A stretch of 64,000 bases of DNA from Pseudopelobacter sp964542535. Its GTDB lineage: Bacteria; Desulfobacterota; Desulfuromonadia; Geobacterales; Pseudopelobacteraceae. The stretch's first letter is position 1. Every line of letters begins with the position of its first letter. The stretch is from the NCBI GenBank assembly GCA_964542535.1, contig CAZIUE010000011.1, positions 1-64,000 of the forward strand. The letters run 5' to 3'. Positions 26,550-36,105 of this stretch are shown here, in pieces. The notes below the pieces were generated by a model, which was given only the letters and a program-made list of their open reading frames with translations, had not been told where the DNA came from and did no database searches. The translations under genes were made by a program, and so were the position numbers.

Positions 26550-28076
26550 ATGCGTCTATTGACACCCCTTGTACTCGCCCTCTGCCTGTTGAGCGGCACG
26601 CCCCAGGCCGCGCCGCCCCAGGCCCAATCCACGAAAACCGTTGCCATCTCCCCTCTGGAGGAGAAGGTCGTCGAGCATACCCTGAAGAACGGGATGAAAC
26701 TTCTGATGGTGGAGCGCCACACGTCGCCCACCGTTGCCGCCTGGATCCGCTTCCGGGTGGGGAGCGTGGACGAACGGAGCGACGAGCGCGGTATCGCCCA
26801 CCTCCTGGAACACATGCTCTTCAAGGGGACCACCACCCTGGGTACCCGTGACTATGCCGCCGAGAAGCCACTTCTGGACAGGATCGAACAAACCGGCCAG
26901 GCCCTGGTGGCGGAAAAGGCCAAAAAGGAGCGGGGCGATGCCGAACTGGTGGCACGCCTGACGCGGGAGCTGGCTGAGCTGGAGGCGGCGGCGGGCAGGT
27001 ACGCCATCAAGGATGAGTTCTTTGAGCTCTACTCCCGGAACGGGGGAGTGGGGTACAACGCCTTCACCAGCCGCGACGGCACCACCTACCTGATCAGCCT
27101 CCCCTCCAACAAGCTGGAGCTGTGGGCCGCCATCGAATCGGACCGGATGCAGAACGCGGTGCTGCGGGAGTTCTACACCGAGCGGGCGGTGGTGATGGAG
27201 GAGCGCCGCCGCTCCTACGAAGCCGACCCGGTTAGCAAGCTGTGGGAAACCTTCCTGGCCTCCTCCTACCTGTCCCACCCCTACGGACAGCCCACCATCG
27301 GCTGGATGTCGGATATCGAGAATCTGACCCGCGCCAAGGCGGAGCGTTTCTTCCGCGACCACTACGGCCCCCAGTCCGCCATCGTGGCCATCGTGGGGGA
27401 TATCGACCCAAAAGCGACCATCGCCCTGGTGGAGCGCTACTTCGGCGCCATCCCTCCCGGCACGCAGCCCCCGCCGGTAACGGCGGAGGAACCGGCCCAG
27501 GGGGGCGAACGGCGCATCGAGCTGGTGGCCCCGGCCCAGCCGACCCTGATGATCGGCTTCCACAAACCGGCCATCTGCGCTCCGGACGACTACGTCTTCG
27601 ACCTCATCGCCCGCATCCTCGGCCATGGCCGCACCTCGCGGCTGTACCGGAGACTGGTCATCGAGGAGCAGATCGCCGGCGATCTGACCGTGTTCGATGC
27701 GCCGGGGAGCCGTTTCCCCAATCTGCTGGTGATCAACGCCGACCCGCGGGCTCCCCACTCGGTCGGGGAAGTGGAGCAGGCAATCCTGGCCGAACTGGAG
27801 CGGCTCAAGGCGGAGCCGGTCAGCCAGAACGAGCTCACCCGCGTACTGAACAACATCGAATTCGAGGAGGCCCGGCGCATGGGCACCAACGGCGGCCTGG
27901 CCCGGAACCTGACCGAGTTCGAGGCCCTGACCGGAAGCTGGCGCTACATGGTTGAGTACCGCCGCAGGGTAGAGGCGGTCACTCCCGCCGACATCCAGCG
28001 GGTTGCCAGACACTACTTCACCAGGGAGAACCGCATGGTCGGCTTCATCACCACACAGGAAGGGACGGTAAAATGA
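26550..28076 (+). CDS. M16 zinc peptidase, catalytic subunit
   Basis: A 508-residue processing-type peptidase with a signal peptide. The inverted zinc motif is HLLEH (His84, Glu87, His88); a downstream glutamate completes the site. Two M16 half-domains are visible, the second from about 300. I chose the ATG at 26550, after TGAGGAAC; the frame to 26535 would add five residues. The next gene encodes an M16 protein without the zinc motif, so the two probably form a heterodimer, as in other bacterial pairs. Periplasmic location is inferred from the signal peptide. Confidence 0.9.
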   Translation: MRLLTPLVLALCLLSGTPQAAPPQAQSTKTVAISPLEEKVVEHTLKNGMKLLMVERHTSPTVAAWIRFRVGSVDERSDERGIAHLLEHMLFKGTTTLGTRDYAAEKPLLDRIEQTGQALVAEKAKKERGDAELVARLTRELAELEAAAGRYAIKDEFFELYSRNGGVGYNAFTSRDGTTYLISLPSNKLELWAAIESDRMQNAVLREFYTERAVVMEERRRSYEADPVSKLWETFLASSYLSHPYGQPTIGWMSDIENLTRAKAERFFRDHYGPQSAIVAIVGDIDPKATIALVERYFGAIPPGTQPPPVTAEEPAQGGERRIELVAPAQPTLMIGFHKPAICAPDDYVFDLIARILGHGRTSRLYRRLVIEEQIAGDLTVFDAPGSRFPNLLVINADPRAPHSVGEVEQAILAELERLKAEPVSQNELTRVLNNIEFEEARRMGTNGGLARNLTEFEALTGSWRYMVEYRRRVEAVTPADIQRVARHYFTRENRMVGFITTQEGTVK

Positions 28077-29536
28077 AACGCCTGATCATAACCATCTGCC
28101 TGTCGCTCTGCACGATCGGATCGGCCTTCGCCGCGGGCGGAGAGAAGGCCGACCCCCGAAACATGGCCTTTCCCGAACTGCGCTTCCAGATTCCGGGAGC
28201 CGAGCGGGTCGTTCTTTCGTGCGGCATGCCGGTCTATCTGCTGCGGGATACGGAGTTGCCCATCATCAGCATGACCGCGCTGGTACGCACCGGTTCGGTG
28301 CACGACCCTCGGGGAAGATCCGGCCTGGCCGGCCTGACCGGCAGCGCCATGCGCAACGGCGGTGCCGGAGGCCTGGCTCCGGAAAAGCTGGACGAGGAGC
28401 TGGAGCTGATGGCATCCACCGTGGAGAGCGGCATTGCCGAGGACATGGGAACGGTATCCATGACCAGCCTGAGCCGGAACAGCGGCCGCGCCCTCAAAAT
28501 CTTCGCCGACGTGCTCCTGCGCCCCAATTTCAACGAAAAGCGCCTGGAGCTGGTGCGGCGGCAGATGATCGAGGGAGTGCGCCGCCAGAACGACGACCCC
28601 AAAGAGATCGCCAACCGGGAGATCGTCAGGGCCATCTACGCCGGCCACCCCCTGGGGGAGGCGCCGAGCCTCGCCTCGCTTGAAGCCATCACCCGCCAGG
28701 AGGCGATCGACTTTCACCGCCGTTTCTTCCGCGTGGACAACATGATCCTGGCCGTGTCCGGCGACTTTGAGCGCGCCCCCCTGATCCGCGAGCTGAACCG
28801 TCTCTTCGGTACCCGGCGCCCCGCGGCTCCCCCTGCCGCGCAGCGGATTCCCCAACCGGCGGCCGAGTTCAGAGCGGACGTTTTCCACGGCAGCAAAGCC
28901 GTCAACCAGTCGGTGATCCGCATGGGCCACCTGGGACCGACCAAGGATGCCCCGGATATCCACGCCGTACGCGTCCTGGACTACATCCTTGGTGGCGGCT
29001 TCACCTCGCGCCTGACCATGGAGATCCGCACCAACCGGGGCCTGGCTTACAACGCCGAGAGCCACTTCGACATCGGCCGCGACTTCAGCGGCAGCTTCAT
29101 CGCCGAAACCGAAACCAGGGCCGAGAACACCGCCATGACCATCTCCCTGATGCGGGAGATCATCACCGCCATGACCCGCCAGGAGGTCAGCGACCAGGAG
29201 CTCGCCTCGGCCCGGGACTACCTGATCAACTCTTTCATGTTCGGATTTACCACCCCGGCGGCGGTGGTGCTCCAGAGGGCCCGGCTGGAATATTACGGCT
29301 ACCCGGCCGACTACCTGGAAACCTACCGGGACAGGATCGCCCGGGTGACGAAACGGGACGTGCTGACCGCCGCCCGCAGGTATCTGAAACCGGAAGCCCT
29401 CAAGATCCTGGTGGTGGGTGACGGGACACGCTTTGACAAGCCACTGGCAACCTTCGGCCCGGTTCGTGAACTGGACCTGGGCCGGGGAGACGGGGCGCCC
29501 CGGGCCACGGACAACGGGAGAAGCCAGTCCAGGTGA
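28073..29536 (+). CDS. M16 peptidase-like protein, non-catalytic partner
   Basis: A 487-residue M16 homologue with a signal peptide (MKRLIITICLSL, then SAFAAG). The position of the HxxEH motif is occupied by LAGLTGSAMRNG, so the zinc ligands are missing. In M16B systems one subunit is catalytic and the other supplies an arginine/tyrosine motif; here that role is likely. It overlaps the catalytic gene by 4 bases, so equal synthesis is expected. Confidence 0.88.
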   Translation: MKRLIITICLSLCTIGSAFAAGGEKADPRNMAFPELRFQIPGAERVVLSCGMPVYLLRDTELPIISMTALVRTGSVHDPRGRSGLAGLTGSAMRNGGAGGLAPEKLDEELELMASTVESGIAEDMGTVSMTSLSRNSGRALKIFADVLLRPNFNEKRLELVRRQMIEGVRRQNDDPKEIANREIVRAIYAGHPLGEAPSLASLEAITRQEAIDFHRRFFRVDNMILAVSGDFERAPLIRELNRLFGTRRPAAPPAAQRIPQPAAEFRADVFHGSKAVNQSVIRMGHLGPTKDAPDIHAVRVLDYILGGGFTSRLTMEIRTNRGLAYNAESHFDIGRDFSGSFIAETETRAENTAMTISLMREIITAMTRQEVSDQELASARDYLINSFMFGFTTPAAVVLQRARLEYYGYPADYLETYRDRIARVTKRDVLTAARRYLKPEALKILVVGDGTRFDKPLATFGPVRELDLGRGDGAPRATDNGRSQSR

Positions 29537-29625
29537 GCGGCGGTTTCTTTGTAAAGTTTGGCGGGAGAACTGTCGATGGGAACTACACAAGACGGAACCA
29601 TCCCAGTGGAAAGCGGGAAATGCCA

Positions 29626-29913
29626 ATGAAAATAGACAATTCACCCATCACTCCCCCCGGAAGGGGGGATGTTCATCCTCCACAGGCCAGCGCACGCGCC
29701 TCGGATCAGCAGTCAGTCCAGAACCGGGAAGAGGCCGCGGCCTTCAGCGTGGACATTTCGCCCCTCGCCGGAGAACGGGCCGCCGCAACCGGCGACGAAG
29801 ACCAGGCCCGGCGGGAGAAAATCGCCGCCATCAGGGCCCAGCTTGCAGCGGGCAGCTACAGCATCAGCGGCAAGGATGTGGCGGAAAAGATCCTGAACTC
29901 CCTCAAAAACTGA
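29626..29913 (+). CDS. flgM: FlgM-like anti-sigma-28 factor
   Basis: A 95-residue protein with a disordered, Pro/Gln-rich first half and a C-terminal helix pair (REKIAAIRAQLAAGSYSIS then VAEKILNSL) matching the FlgM core. FlgM holds the flagellar sigma factor FliA inactive until the hook is built. I chose the ATG at 29626; an ATG at 29620 is possible. No flagellar gene is near, so the assignment is a homology-based guess. Confidence 0.6.
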   Translation: MKIDNSPITPPGRGDVHPPQASARASDQQSVQNREEAAAFSVDISPLAGERAAATGDEDQARREKIAAIRAQLAAGSYSISGKDVAEKILNSLKN

Positions 29914-30412
29914 CAACTCTTCTCCTGCTGCCTTTTCATGATTTTGTTCGCTTAAACACAGCATTTCCAAGCAGATGAAGTTGTTGAAGGAACAGCTTCT
30001 CCCTCTCCCCTCGTGTTTCCTTCCCACCGTCTCGCAACGAGTTCCCGCGCATACCCGCACGACAATTCCTGAACACATTCCCAGAGCCGGGCGTCTCGCG
30101 GCCCGGAGAAGTCTGGTATAGTTAGGAGCTGTTACCGTTAACCGCGTAGCGGAATCAACTGCCATTGCGAGGAGATACAGCACGAAAGCATTCGCCTGTC
30201 CCGTTAACCGAGAGTGCAGCAAAGACGCAGACACTGCTTTCCGGGGAGACAGAGTATGCACGTATCGCTTCGACGGCTGTAGCACCACGGGGCGCACCGT
30301 CTCCCTCTCAGAAAAACAGCCTTCCTGCCTCACTGAACAGAAAGAGTTCGGTTTTCGGCATCAAGCGGACACGGGACATCAGGTACGACCGCCACTACCG
30401 AAGGAACACGTC
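29914..30412. other. Intergenic region upstream of the mrp operon
   Basis: About 500 bases without a supported gene. Reading frames are short and of unnatural composition. The promoter of the mrp operon probably lies here, but no good -35/-10 pair was found. A small GGTATAGTTAGGA segment near 30115 is AT-rich. Confidence 0.4.
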
Positions 30413-32716
30413 ATGACCATGCTGATTGCCCTGCTGATATCATTCGGGACGGCTCTTCTCGCCCCACTGCTGCAGCAGCTCATCCCCCGTCGGGCCGGAT
30501 GGCTGTGGGGGCTCCCGCCGCTGGCCCTGTTCTGCTTTTTCCTGGCTCGGACCGGACCAGCGGCATCGGGCGCGGTGCAGCAGGAGAGCTACGCCTGGAT
30601 TCCCTCTCTGGGAGTCACCTGTACCCTGGTCATGGACAGCCTCAGTATCCTGTTCGCCCTCCTGATCTGCGGCATCGGCGTCATCGTGCTGATCTATGCT
30701 TCTTCGTACCTGCGCCACCATCGCCATCTGGGTCGATTCAACGGCCTGATCCTGGCGTTCATGGCTGCCATGCTCGGAACCGTGCTGGCGGGAGATCTGC
30801 TGACCCTCTTCATGTTCTGGGAACTGACCGGTTTCTGTTCCTTCATGCTGATCGGCTTCGAGCACGAGACAAGGGCTTCACGCGACGCGGCGCTCCAGGC
30901 GCTGCTGGTCACCGGCGCCGGGGGGGTGGCCCTGCTGGCCGGGATCGTCCTGATGGGGCGGGCTGCGGGGAGCATGGATCTGAAAACCATTCTGACCAGC
31001 GGTGACGTGCTGCGCGCCCACCCCCACTACCTGGCCATGCTGCTCCTGATACTCAGCGGTGCGTTTACCAAGTCGGCCCAGTTTCCCTTCCATTTCTGGC
31101 TGCCGGGCGCCATGGCCGCGCCTACCCCGGTCAGCGCCTATCTGCACTCGGCCACCATGGTAAAACTGGGAATCTATCTGCTGGCGCGCCTTGCGCCGGC
31201 AATGGGCGGCACCAAGGAGTGGCTCGTCTGCCTGACCCTGGCCGGAGCCACGACCATGCTGCTGGGAGGGGCAACGGCCATTCTCCGCGACGACCTGAAG
31301 CAGATCCTGGCCTGGTCCACCGTCAGCGCCCTGGGTACCCTGACCCTGCTGCTGGGATTGGGAACCCCGCTGGCCGTCACGACCGCCATGCTCCTGCTGC
31401 CGGTGCACGCCCTGTACAAGAGCTCCCTGTTTCTGGCTGCCGGAGCAGTAGACCATGCCGTCGGAAGCCGGGATATATCCCGCCTGGGGGGACTGGCCGG
31501 AAGCATCCCCTGGGTGGCGGCGGGCGCGCTCACGGCAGCTCTGTCCATGGCCGGTTTCCCCCCCCTGGCCGGTTTCATCGCCAAGGAGCTGCTCTATGAA
31601 ACGACGCTCCAGGCTCCTCTCTGGCCGACGCTGACCACGGCGTGCATGACAGCCGCAAACGCCCTGGCAATCGTGGCGGCGCTGATGGCCGGCTATGCTC
31701 CCTTTTTCGGCAAGCGAAAAGAGCCTGGCCCACCCCCTCACCGGGTGGAGGCGCATCTCTGGATCCCCGTCCTTGCCCCTGCCCTGGCCGGCCTTCTGAT
31801 CGGGCTGTTTCCCGCTCCGTTCGGGCACTGGCTGGTGGCGCCGGCGGTGGAAAAGACGCTTGCCACCCCTGTTCCCGTTGCCCTGGCTCTCTGGCATGGA
31901 ATCAACCCGCCCCTCGTGCTCAGCCTGGGCACCCTGGCCGCGGGCCTTGCCATTGCCGCCGGCCGTATCCCGCTCATAAACCGGCTGCCATCTGTGGAAG
32001 GCGCCAGACGGTGGGGACCGGAACAGATGTACGCACGAATGCTCGAAGGTCTGCCCAGGCTCGCAGCTTTCCTGACAGCATCTCTGCAGAACGGTTGTCT
32101 GCGTCACTACCTCATGACCGTAGTAGGGGGAGCGGTCGGCCTGATGTGTCTTGCACTCATCTCAGGGTCGGCCTCCCTGCCCACCCCGCAACGCCCCGAC
32201 GGCGGGCTCCACGAATGGCTGACCGCAGCCGTCATCCTGGGGGGCGCCCTGATGGCGGCCACCACCAGGTCTCGCCTGGCCGCCGTGGCTGCCCTCGGCA
32301 CGGTGGGGTACGGCGTGGCCCTGATCTACATCATCTTCGGAGCACCGGACCTGGCAATGACCCAGTTCTGCATCGAGACGCTCTCCATCATCATGTTTGT
32401 ACTGGTCCTGTACCGCTTACCCCGCTTTACGCCCCTCTCTTCACCCCTGTCCCGCCTGCGGGATTTGCTGGTGTCCCTCTCCATCGGCTGCGCCATGGGG
32501 CTGCTGGTACTGATGGCGGTCTCCCGGCCGATGTTCCCCCACATCGGCGACTGGTTCCTCCGGCAGAGCCTGCCCGCGGGGCATGGACGGAACGTGGTCA
32601 ACGTTATCCTGGTGGATTTCCGCGCCCTGGACACACTGGGAGAGATCACCGTCCTGGCGGTAGCAGCCCTGGGGGTATACGGATTGTTGAAGAAAGGGGC
32701 CGGGGAGGAGAGCTAA
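30413..32716 (+). CDS. mrpA: Mrp Na+/H+ antiporter subunit A
   Basis: A 767-residue membrane protein, homologous to respiratory NuoL. It forms the main proton-conducting unit of the Mrp complex. The family core with about 14-16 hydrophobic segments (for example ELTGFCSFMLIGFEHE and SAQFPFHFWLPGAM) is followed by C-terminal MbhD/MbhE-like parts (LIYIIFGAPDLAMTQF, then VVNVILVDFRALDTLGE). It begins a seven-gene operon in the order A-B-C-D-E-F-G. Confidence 0.93.
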   Translation: MTMLIALLISFGTALLAPLLQQLIPRRAGWLWGLPPLALFCFFLARTGPAASGAVQQESYAWIPSLGVTCTLVMDSLSILFALLICGIGVIVLIYASSYLRHHRHLGRFNGLILAFMAAMLGTVLAGDLLTLFMFWELTGFCSFMLIGFEHETRASRDAALQALLVTGAGGVALLAGIVLMGRAAGSMDLKTILTSGDVLRAHPHYLAMLLLILSGAFTKSAQFPFHFWLPGAMAAPTPVSAYLHSATMVKLGIYLLARLAPAMGGTKEWLVCLTLAGATTMLLGGATAILRDDLKQILAWSTVSALGTLTLLLGLGTPLAVTTAMLLLPVHALYKSSLFLAAGAVDHAVGSRDISRLGGLAGSIPWVAAGALTAALSMAGFPPLAGFIAKELLYETTLQAPLWPTLTTACMTAANALAIVAALMAGYAPFFGKRKEPGPPPHRVEAHLWIPVLAPALAGLLIGLFPAPFGHWLVAPAVEKTLATPVPVALALWHGINPPLVLSLGTLAAGLAIAAGRIPLINRLPSVEGARRWGPEQMYARMLEGLPRLAAFLTASLQNGCLRHYLMTVVGGAVGLMCLALISGSASLPTPQRPDGGLHEWLTAAVILGGALMAATTRSRLAAVAALGTVGYGVALIYIIFGAPDLAMTQFCIETLSIIMFVLVLYRLPRFTPLSSPLSRLRDLLVSLSIGCAMGLLVLMAVSRPMFPHIGDWFLRQSLPAGHGRNVVNVILVDFRALDTLGEITVLAVAALGVYGLLKKGAGEES

Positions 32717-32718
32717 CC

Positions 32719-33126
32719 ATGTATTCTCTGATCCTTGCCACCGCCATACGGATCCTGCTCCCACTGATGCTGCTGTTCTCCCTCTTCCTGCTGCTGCGGG
32801 GGCATAACGAGCCTGGGGGAGGCTTCGTGGGAGGGCTGGTGGCGGCGGCCGCCTTCGCGCTCTACAGCCTGGCCCACGGGGAGCAGGAGGGACGCCGGCT
32901 GCTGCGGGTGAATCCCCTCCGGCTGGTCGCAACAGGACTGCTGATGGCGCTGGCGAGCGGACTGTTCCCGCTCTTCACGGGGCTTCCCTTTCTCACCGCT
33001 GCCTGGAGCAGCATGCCGGTTCCGGGTATCGGCCACGCCGGCACCCCGCTGCTGTTCGACGCGGGAGTGTATCTGCTTGTGGTCGGGATTGCCCTTTTGA
33101 TTATCTTCACGCTGATGGAGGAGTGA
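32719..33126 (+). CDS. mrpB: Mrp antiporter subunit B
   Basis: A 135-residue membrane protein with about four hydrophobic segments, including the family phrase RGHNEPGGGFVGGLVAA. The start at 32719 follows GGAGGAGAG and is 2 bases after mrpA; the long frame that runs into it from upstream is a chance overlap with mrpA. It abuts mrpC directly. Confidence 0.92.
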   Translation: MYSLILATAIRILLPLMLLFSLFLLLRGHNEPGGGFVGGLVAAAAFALYSLAHGEQEGRRLLRVNPLRLVATGLLMALASGLFPLFTGLPFLTAAWSSMPVPGIGHAGTPLLFDAGVYLLVVGIALLIIFTLMEE

Positions 33127-33498
33127 ATGGAAAGCGTACTGGCGGTGGTTATTGCCGGACTGTACACCACGGGCATGTACCTGATGGTGCGGCGGAGCAT
33201 CGTCAAGATGATCTTCGGCCTGGCCCTGCTGGGAAACGCAGCCAACCTGCTGATTTTTACCGTGGGGAGACTGACCCGCGGCAGACCGCCCCATATTCCG
33301 CTGGAAGAGCTCGCTCCGCTGACGCCCGTCGCCGACCCCGTTCCCCAGGCCCTGATCCTGACCGCCATCGTGATCAGCTTCGGGGTACAGGCGTTTGCCC
33401 TGGTACTGATCAAACGGGTCTACCAGACGGTGGGAAGCGACGATCAGGACGAAATGGTCACGGAAAACCGGGCGCCGGAGAAGACGTCCCATGAATAA
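33127..33498 (+). CDS. mrpC: Mrp antiporter subunit C
   Basis: A 123-residue NuoK homologue with three hydrophobic segments. Family phrases are GMYLMVRRSIVKMIFGL, GNAANLLIF and PVADPVPQALILTAIVI. Its ATG follows the mrpB stop with no gap, and it overlaps mrpD by 8 bases. Confidence 0.93.
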   Translation: MESVLAVVIAGLYTTGMYLMVRRSIVKMIFGLALLGNAANLLIFTVGRLTRGRPPHIPLEELAPLTPVADPVPQALILTAIVISFGVQAFALVLIKRVYQTVGSDDQDEMVTENRAPEKTSHE

Positions 33499-34993
33499 CC
33501 TGCTCTTTGTTCCGCTGCTGATCCCCCTTGCCACCGCAACTGCGGGGCTCCTTGCCTGGAGAAGGAGGAACCTGCAACGCATGCTGGGGGTCTGCGGAAC
33601 GGCATCCCTGCTGGCGGCCGGCTTGTACCTGCTGGCGCAGGTGAGCGAAAACGGGATTCTGAACGTCCAGGCGGGAAACTGGCCGGCTCCCTTCGGCATT
33701 ACCCTGGTCGCCGACGGTTTCAGCGCCCTGATGATAGCCGCAACCGGCTTCATGGGGCTGGCCGTATCGGTCTATTCGCTGACCGACGCGGATGCAGGTC
33801 AGGAATCGCTCGGATACCACCCCCTGCTGCACGTGCTCCTGCTGGGGGTCTGCGGCTCGTTTCTCACCGGTGATCTCTTCAACCTCTACGTCTGGTTCGA
33901 GGTACTGATGATCTCTTCCTTCGTGCTGCTGGCCCTGGGGGGGCGCAGGGAACAGATAGAAGGCGCCATCAAGTATGTGGCCCTCAACCTGACCGCTTCG
34001 GCCTTCTTTCTGGCTGGAATCGGCCTGCTCTACGGCGTGACCGGCACCCTCAACATGGCCCATGTGGCGGTTCAATTGCGCGAAACGGAACATACGGGCA
34101 CCGTACCGATCATAGCGGCCCTGCTCTTCAGCGCCTTCAGCATCAAGGCGGCGGTCTTTCCGTTTCATTTCTGGCTGCCCGCCTCCTACCACACCGCGCC
34201 GATTGCGGTGACGACCCTTTTCTCGGCGCTGCTGTCAAAAGTCGGTATCTATGTTCTGATCAGAATGTTCACCCTGATCTTCGTTCAGGAGGCGATCTCC
34301 GGTCAGGTCATCATACTGACGGCAGCGGGGCTGACCATGCTGATCGGAGTTCTGGGCGCCATGGTTCAGTACGAGATGCGGCGTCTGCTGTCGTTTCACA
34401 TCGTGAGCCAGATCGGGTACCTGCTGATGGGGCTGGGCCTCATGACACCACTGGCTCTGGCCGGAACCATATTCTTCATGCTCCATATCATCGCCGCGAA
34501 ATCCGCCCTCTTTCTGACAACGGGCATCGTGGCCCGCCTGACAGGCAGCAGCGCACTGCCCCGCTCCGGCGGCCTGTACCACCAGCGTCCCTTTCTGGCG
34601 GTGCTCTTCCTGCTGCCCGCGCTGTCCATGGCCGGATTGCCGCCGCTGTCCGGATTCTGGGCCAAACTGGCCCTGATAACGGCGAGCCTGGGCCATGGGC
34701 ACTACCTGCTGACCATGGTGGCCCTGCTGGTAAGCCTCATGACGCTGTTCTCCATGACCAAAATCTGGAATGAGGCCTTCTGGAAGACGCGCCCCCCCGG
34801 GGAGGAAACCGGTCCGCACCCCATGACCGTTCTCTCCGGCGTGCAGGTATACGCACCGTCCCTGGCACTGGCGCTGGTATCGGTGGCGATGGGCCTGGGC
34901 GCCGAACCGTTCTTCCGGCTGGCACTTGTTGCCGCCGGTCAGTTGCTGGAACCGGCCGGCTATATCACTGCCGTCCTGGGGGTGCGACCGTGA
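33491..34993 (+). CDS. mrpD: Mrp antiporter subunit D
   Basis: A 500-residue NuoM/NuoN homologue with about 14 hydrophobic segments. Conserved phrases are NLYVWFEVLMISSFVLLA (with the functional glutamate) and KAAVFPFHFWLPASY (lysine and histidine of the proton path). Overlap with both neighbours suggests coupled translation. Confidence 0.94.
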   Translation: MNNLLFVPLLIPLATATAGLLAWRRRNLQRMLGVCGTASLLAAGLYLLAQVSENGILNVQAGNWPAPFGITLVADGFSALMIAATGFMGLAVSVYSLTDADAGQESLGYHPLLHVLLLGVCGSFLTGDLFNLYVWFEVLMISSFVLLALGGRREQIEGAIKYVALNLTASAFFLAGIGLLYGVTGTLNMAHVAVQLRETEHTGTVPIIAALLFSAFSIKAAVFPFHFWLPASYHTAPIAVTTLFSALLSKVGIYVLIRMFTLIFVQEAISGQVIILTAAGLTMLIGVLGAMVQYEMRRLLSFHIVSQIGYLLMGLGLMTPLALAGTIFFMLHIIAAKSALFLTTGIVARLTGSSALPRSGGLYHQRPFLAVLFLLPALSMAGLPPLSGFWAKLALITASLGHGHYLLTMVALLVSLMTLFSMTKIWNEAFWKTRPPGEETGPHPMTVLSGVQVYAPSLALALVSVAMGLGAEPFFRLALVAAGQLLEPAGYITAVLGVRP

Positions 34994-35463
34994 CCGTTTT
35001 TCTGGCCAACATCCTGCTGGGGCTGGCCTGGATGGCCCTGACCGGCTCCTTCACCGTCGGAGGGCTGTTTACCGGCCTCTGCTTCGGCCTGTGCGTACTC
35101 TGGATCGGCCGCCAGGACCAGAAGTCGACGGAGTACCGGAGCAAGCTGCTGGCAATTGCCGGCTTCGTTATTTTTTTCCTGCGCGAACTGGTAATCGCCA
35201 ACCTGCGTGTGGCCCACGACGTACTGACTCCGCGCCACCACATGACCCCCGGCATCGTGGCGGTCCCCCTCGACCTGGAGAGCGACCCGCAGATCACCCT
35301 GCTGTCGGCCCTGATCACCCTGACGCCGGGGACCCTGAGCCTGAGCGTCTCAGACGACCGGAAGACACTCTACGTACATGCCATGTACATCGATGATCCG
35401 GCCCACCTGGTAAGGGAAATCAAAACTGGCTTTGAAAGGCGTGTTATGGAGATATTCCGATGA
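34990..35463 (+). CDS. mrpE: Mrp antiporter subunit E
   Basis: A 157-residue MrpE protein with two or three N-terminal membrane segments and a cytoplasmic beta-rich tail. The family phrases LRELVIANLRVAHDVL and ITLTPGTLSLSVSDD are present. The start is fixed by the ATGA-type overlap with mrpD. Confidence 0.92.
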   Translation: MTVFLANILLGLAWMALTGSFTVGGLFTGLCFGLCVLWIGRQDQKSTEYRSKLLAIAGFVIFFLRELVIANLRVAHDVLTPRHHMTPGIVAVPLDLESDPQITLLSALITLTPGTLSLSVSDDRKTLYVHAMYIDDPAHLVREIKTGFERRVMEIFR

Positions 35464-35735
35464 CCCTGAGCGACGGTGTCACCCTGATTATCCTGCCTCT
35501 GCTGGGGGCCGGGCTGCTGATCGTCTTTTACCGGGTCGTGCGGGGGCCGAGCCTGTCGGACCGGGTAGTGGCTCTGGACCTGATGGCAACCATCATCATT
35601 TCCATCTCCGCCGTCTATTCCGTGGCGAGCAACGAGCCCTCCTACCTGGACGCGGCAGTTGTGCTGGCCCTGATAACCTTCCTGGGAACCGTGGCATTCG
35701 CCTATTACCTCAACAGGAGCAGCAGTAATGCATGA
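35460..35735 (+). CDS. mrpF: Mrp antiporter subunit F
   Basis: A 91-residue, three-segment membrane protein. The family phrase YRVVRGPSLSDRVVALDLM is present. Overlaps mrpE by 4 bases and mrpG by 8. Confidence 0.92.
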   Translation: MTLSDGVTLIILPLLGAGLLIVFYRVVRGPSLSDRVVALDLMATIIISISAVYSVASNEPSYLDAAVVLALITFLGTVAFAYYLNRSSSNA

Positions 35736-36105
35736 AAGCATCGTCGGTATCATGATGGGGGCGGGCACCTTTTTCATCCTGGTGGCAGCCATCGGGGTCG
35801 TCCGGATGCCTGACATCTACATGCGCCTCTCAGCCGCTTCCAAGGCGTCCACCCTGGGGGCGAGCTTCATCCTGGCGGCGGTCGCGCTCTTCTTTGACAG
35901 CACGCCCGTCTCGGGAAAGGTATTCTCTATCATTTCCTTCACCCTGCTGACCGCGCCGATCGCGGCTCACATGCTGGGTCGGGCGGCCTATCTCAGCGGC
36001 ACACCGCTCTGGAAGAAAAGTGTCTGCGACGAACTGGGGGCAGCGGGAGAATGGGACAGGAGGGAGAAGGAAGGGGGCGCGGCAAGGGGAGATACAGATG
36101 CCTGA
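35728..36105 (+). CDS. mrpG: Mrp antiporter subunit G
   Basis: A 125-residue membrane protein with three hydrophobic segments and the family phrase RMPDIYMRLSAASKASTLG. Its C-terminal 25 residues are hydrophilic and lengthened compared with the core family. Overlaps the K+ channel gene by 8 bases. Confidence 0.9.
   Translation: MHESIVGIMMGAGTFFILVAAIGVVRMPDIYMRLSAASKASTLGASFILAAVALFFDSTPVSGKVFSIISFTLLTAPIAAHMLGRAAYLSGTPLWKKSVCDELGAAGEWDRREKEGGAARGDTDA

Noticed and set aside
26556..28013. 485-residue minus-strand frame opposite the M16 gene
   Set aside because: Shadow of the catalytic M16 gene; composition is typical of antisense frames in GC-rich DNA.
31642..33126. Long frame reading into mrpB
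   Set aside because: Only the part from 32719 is mrpB; the rest runs out of frame through mrpA.
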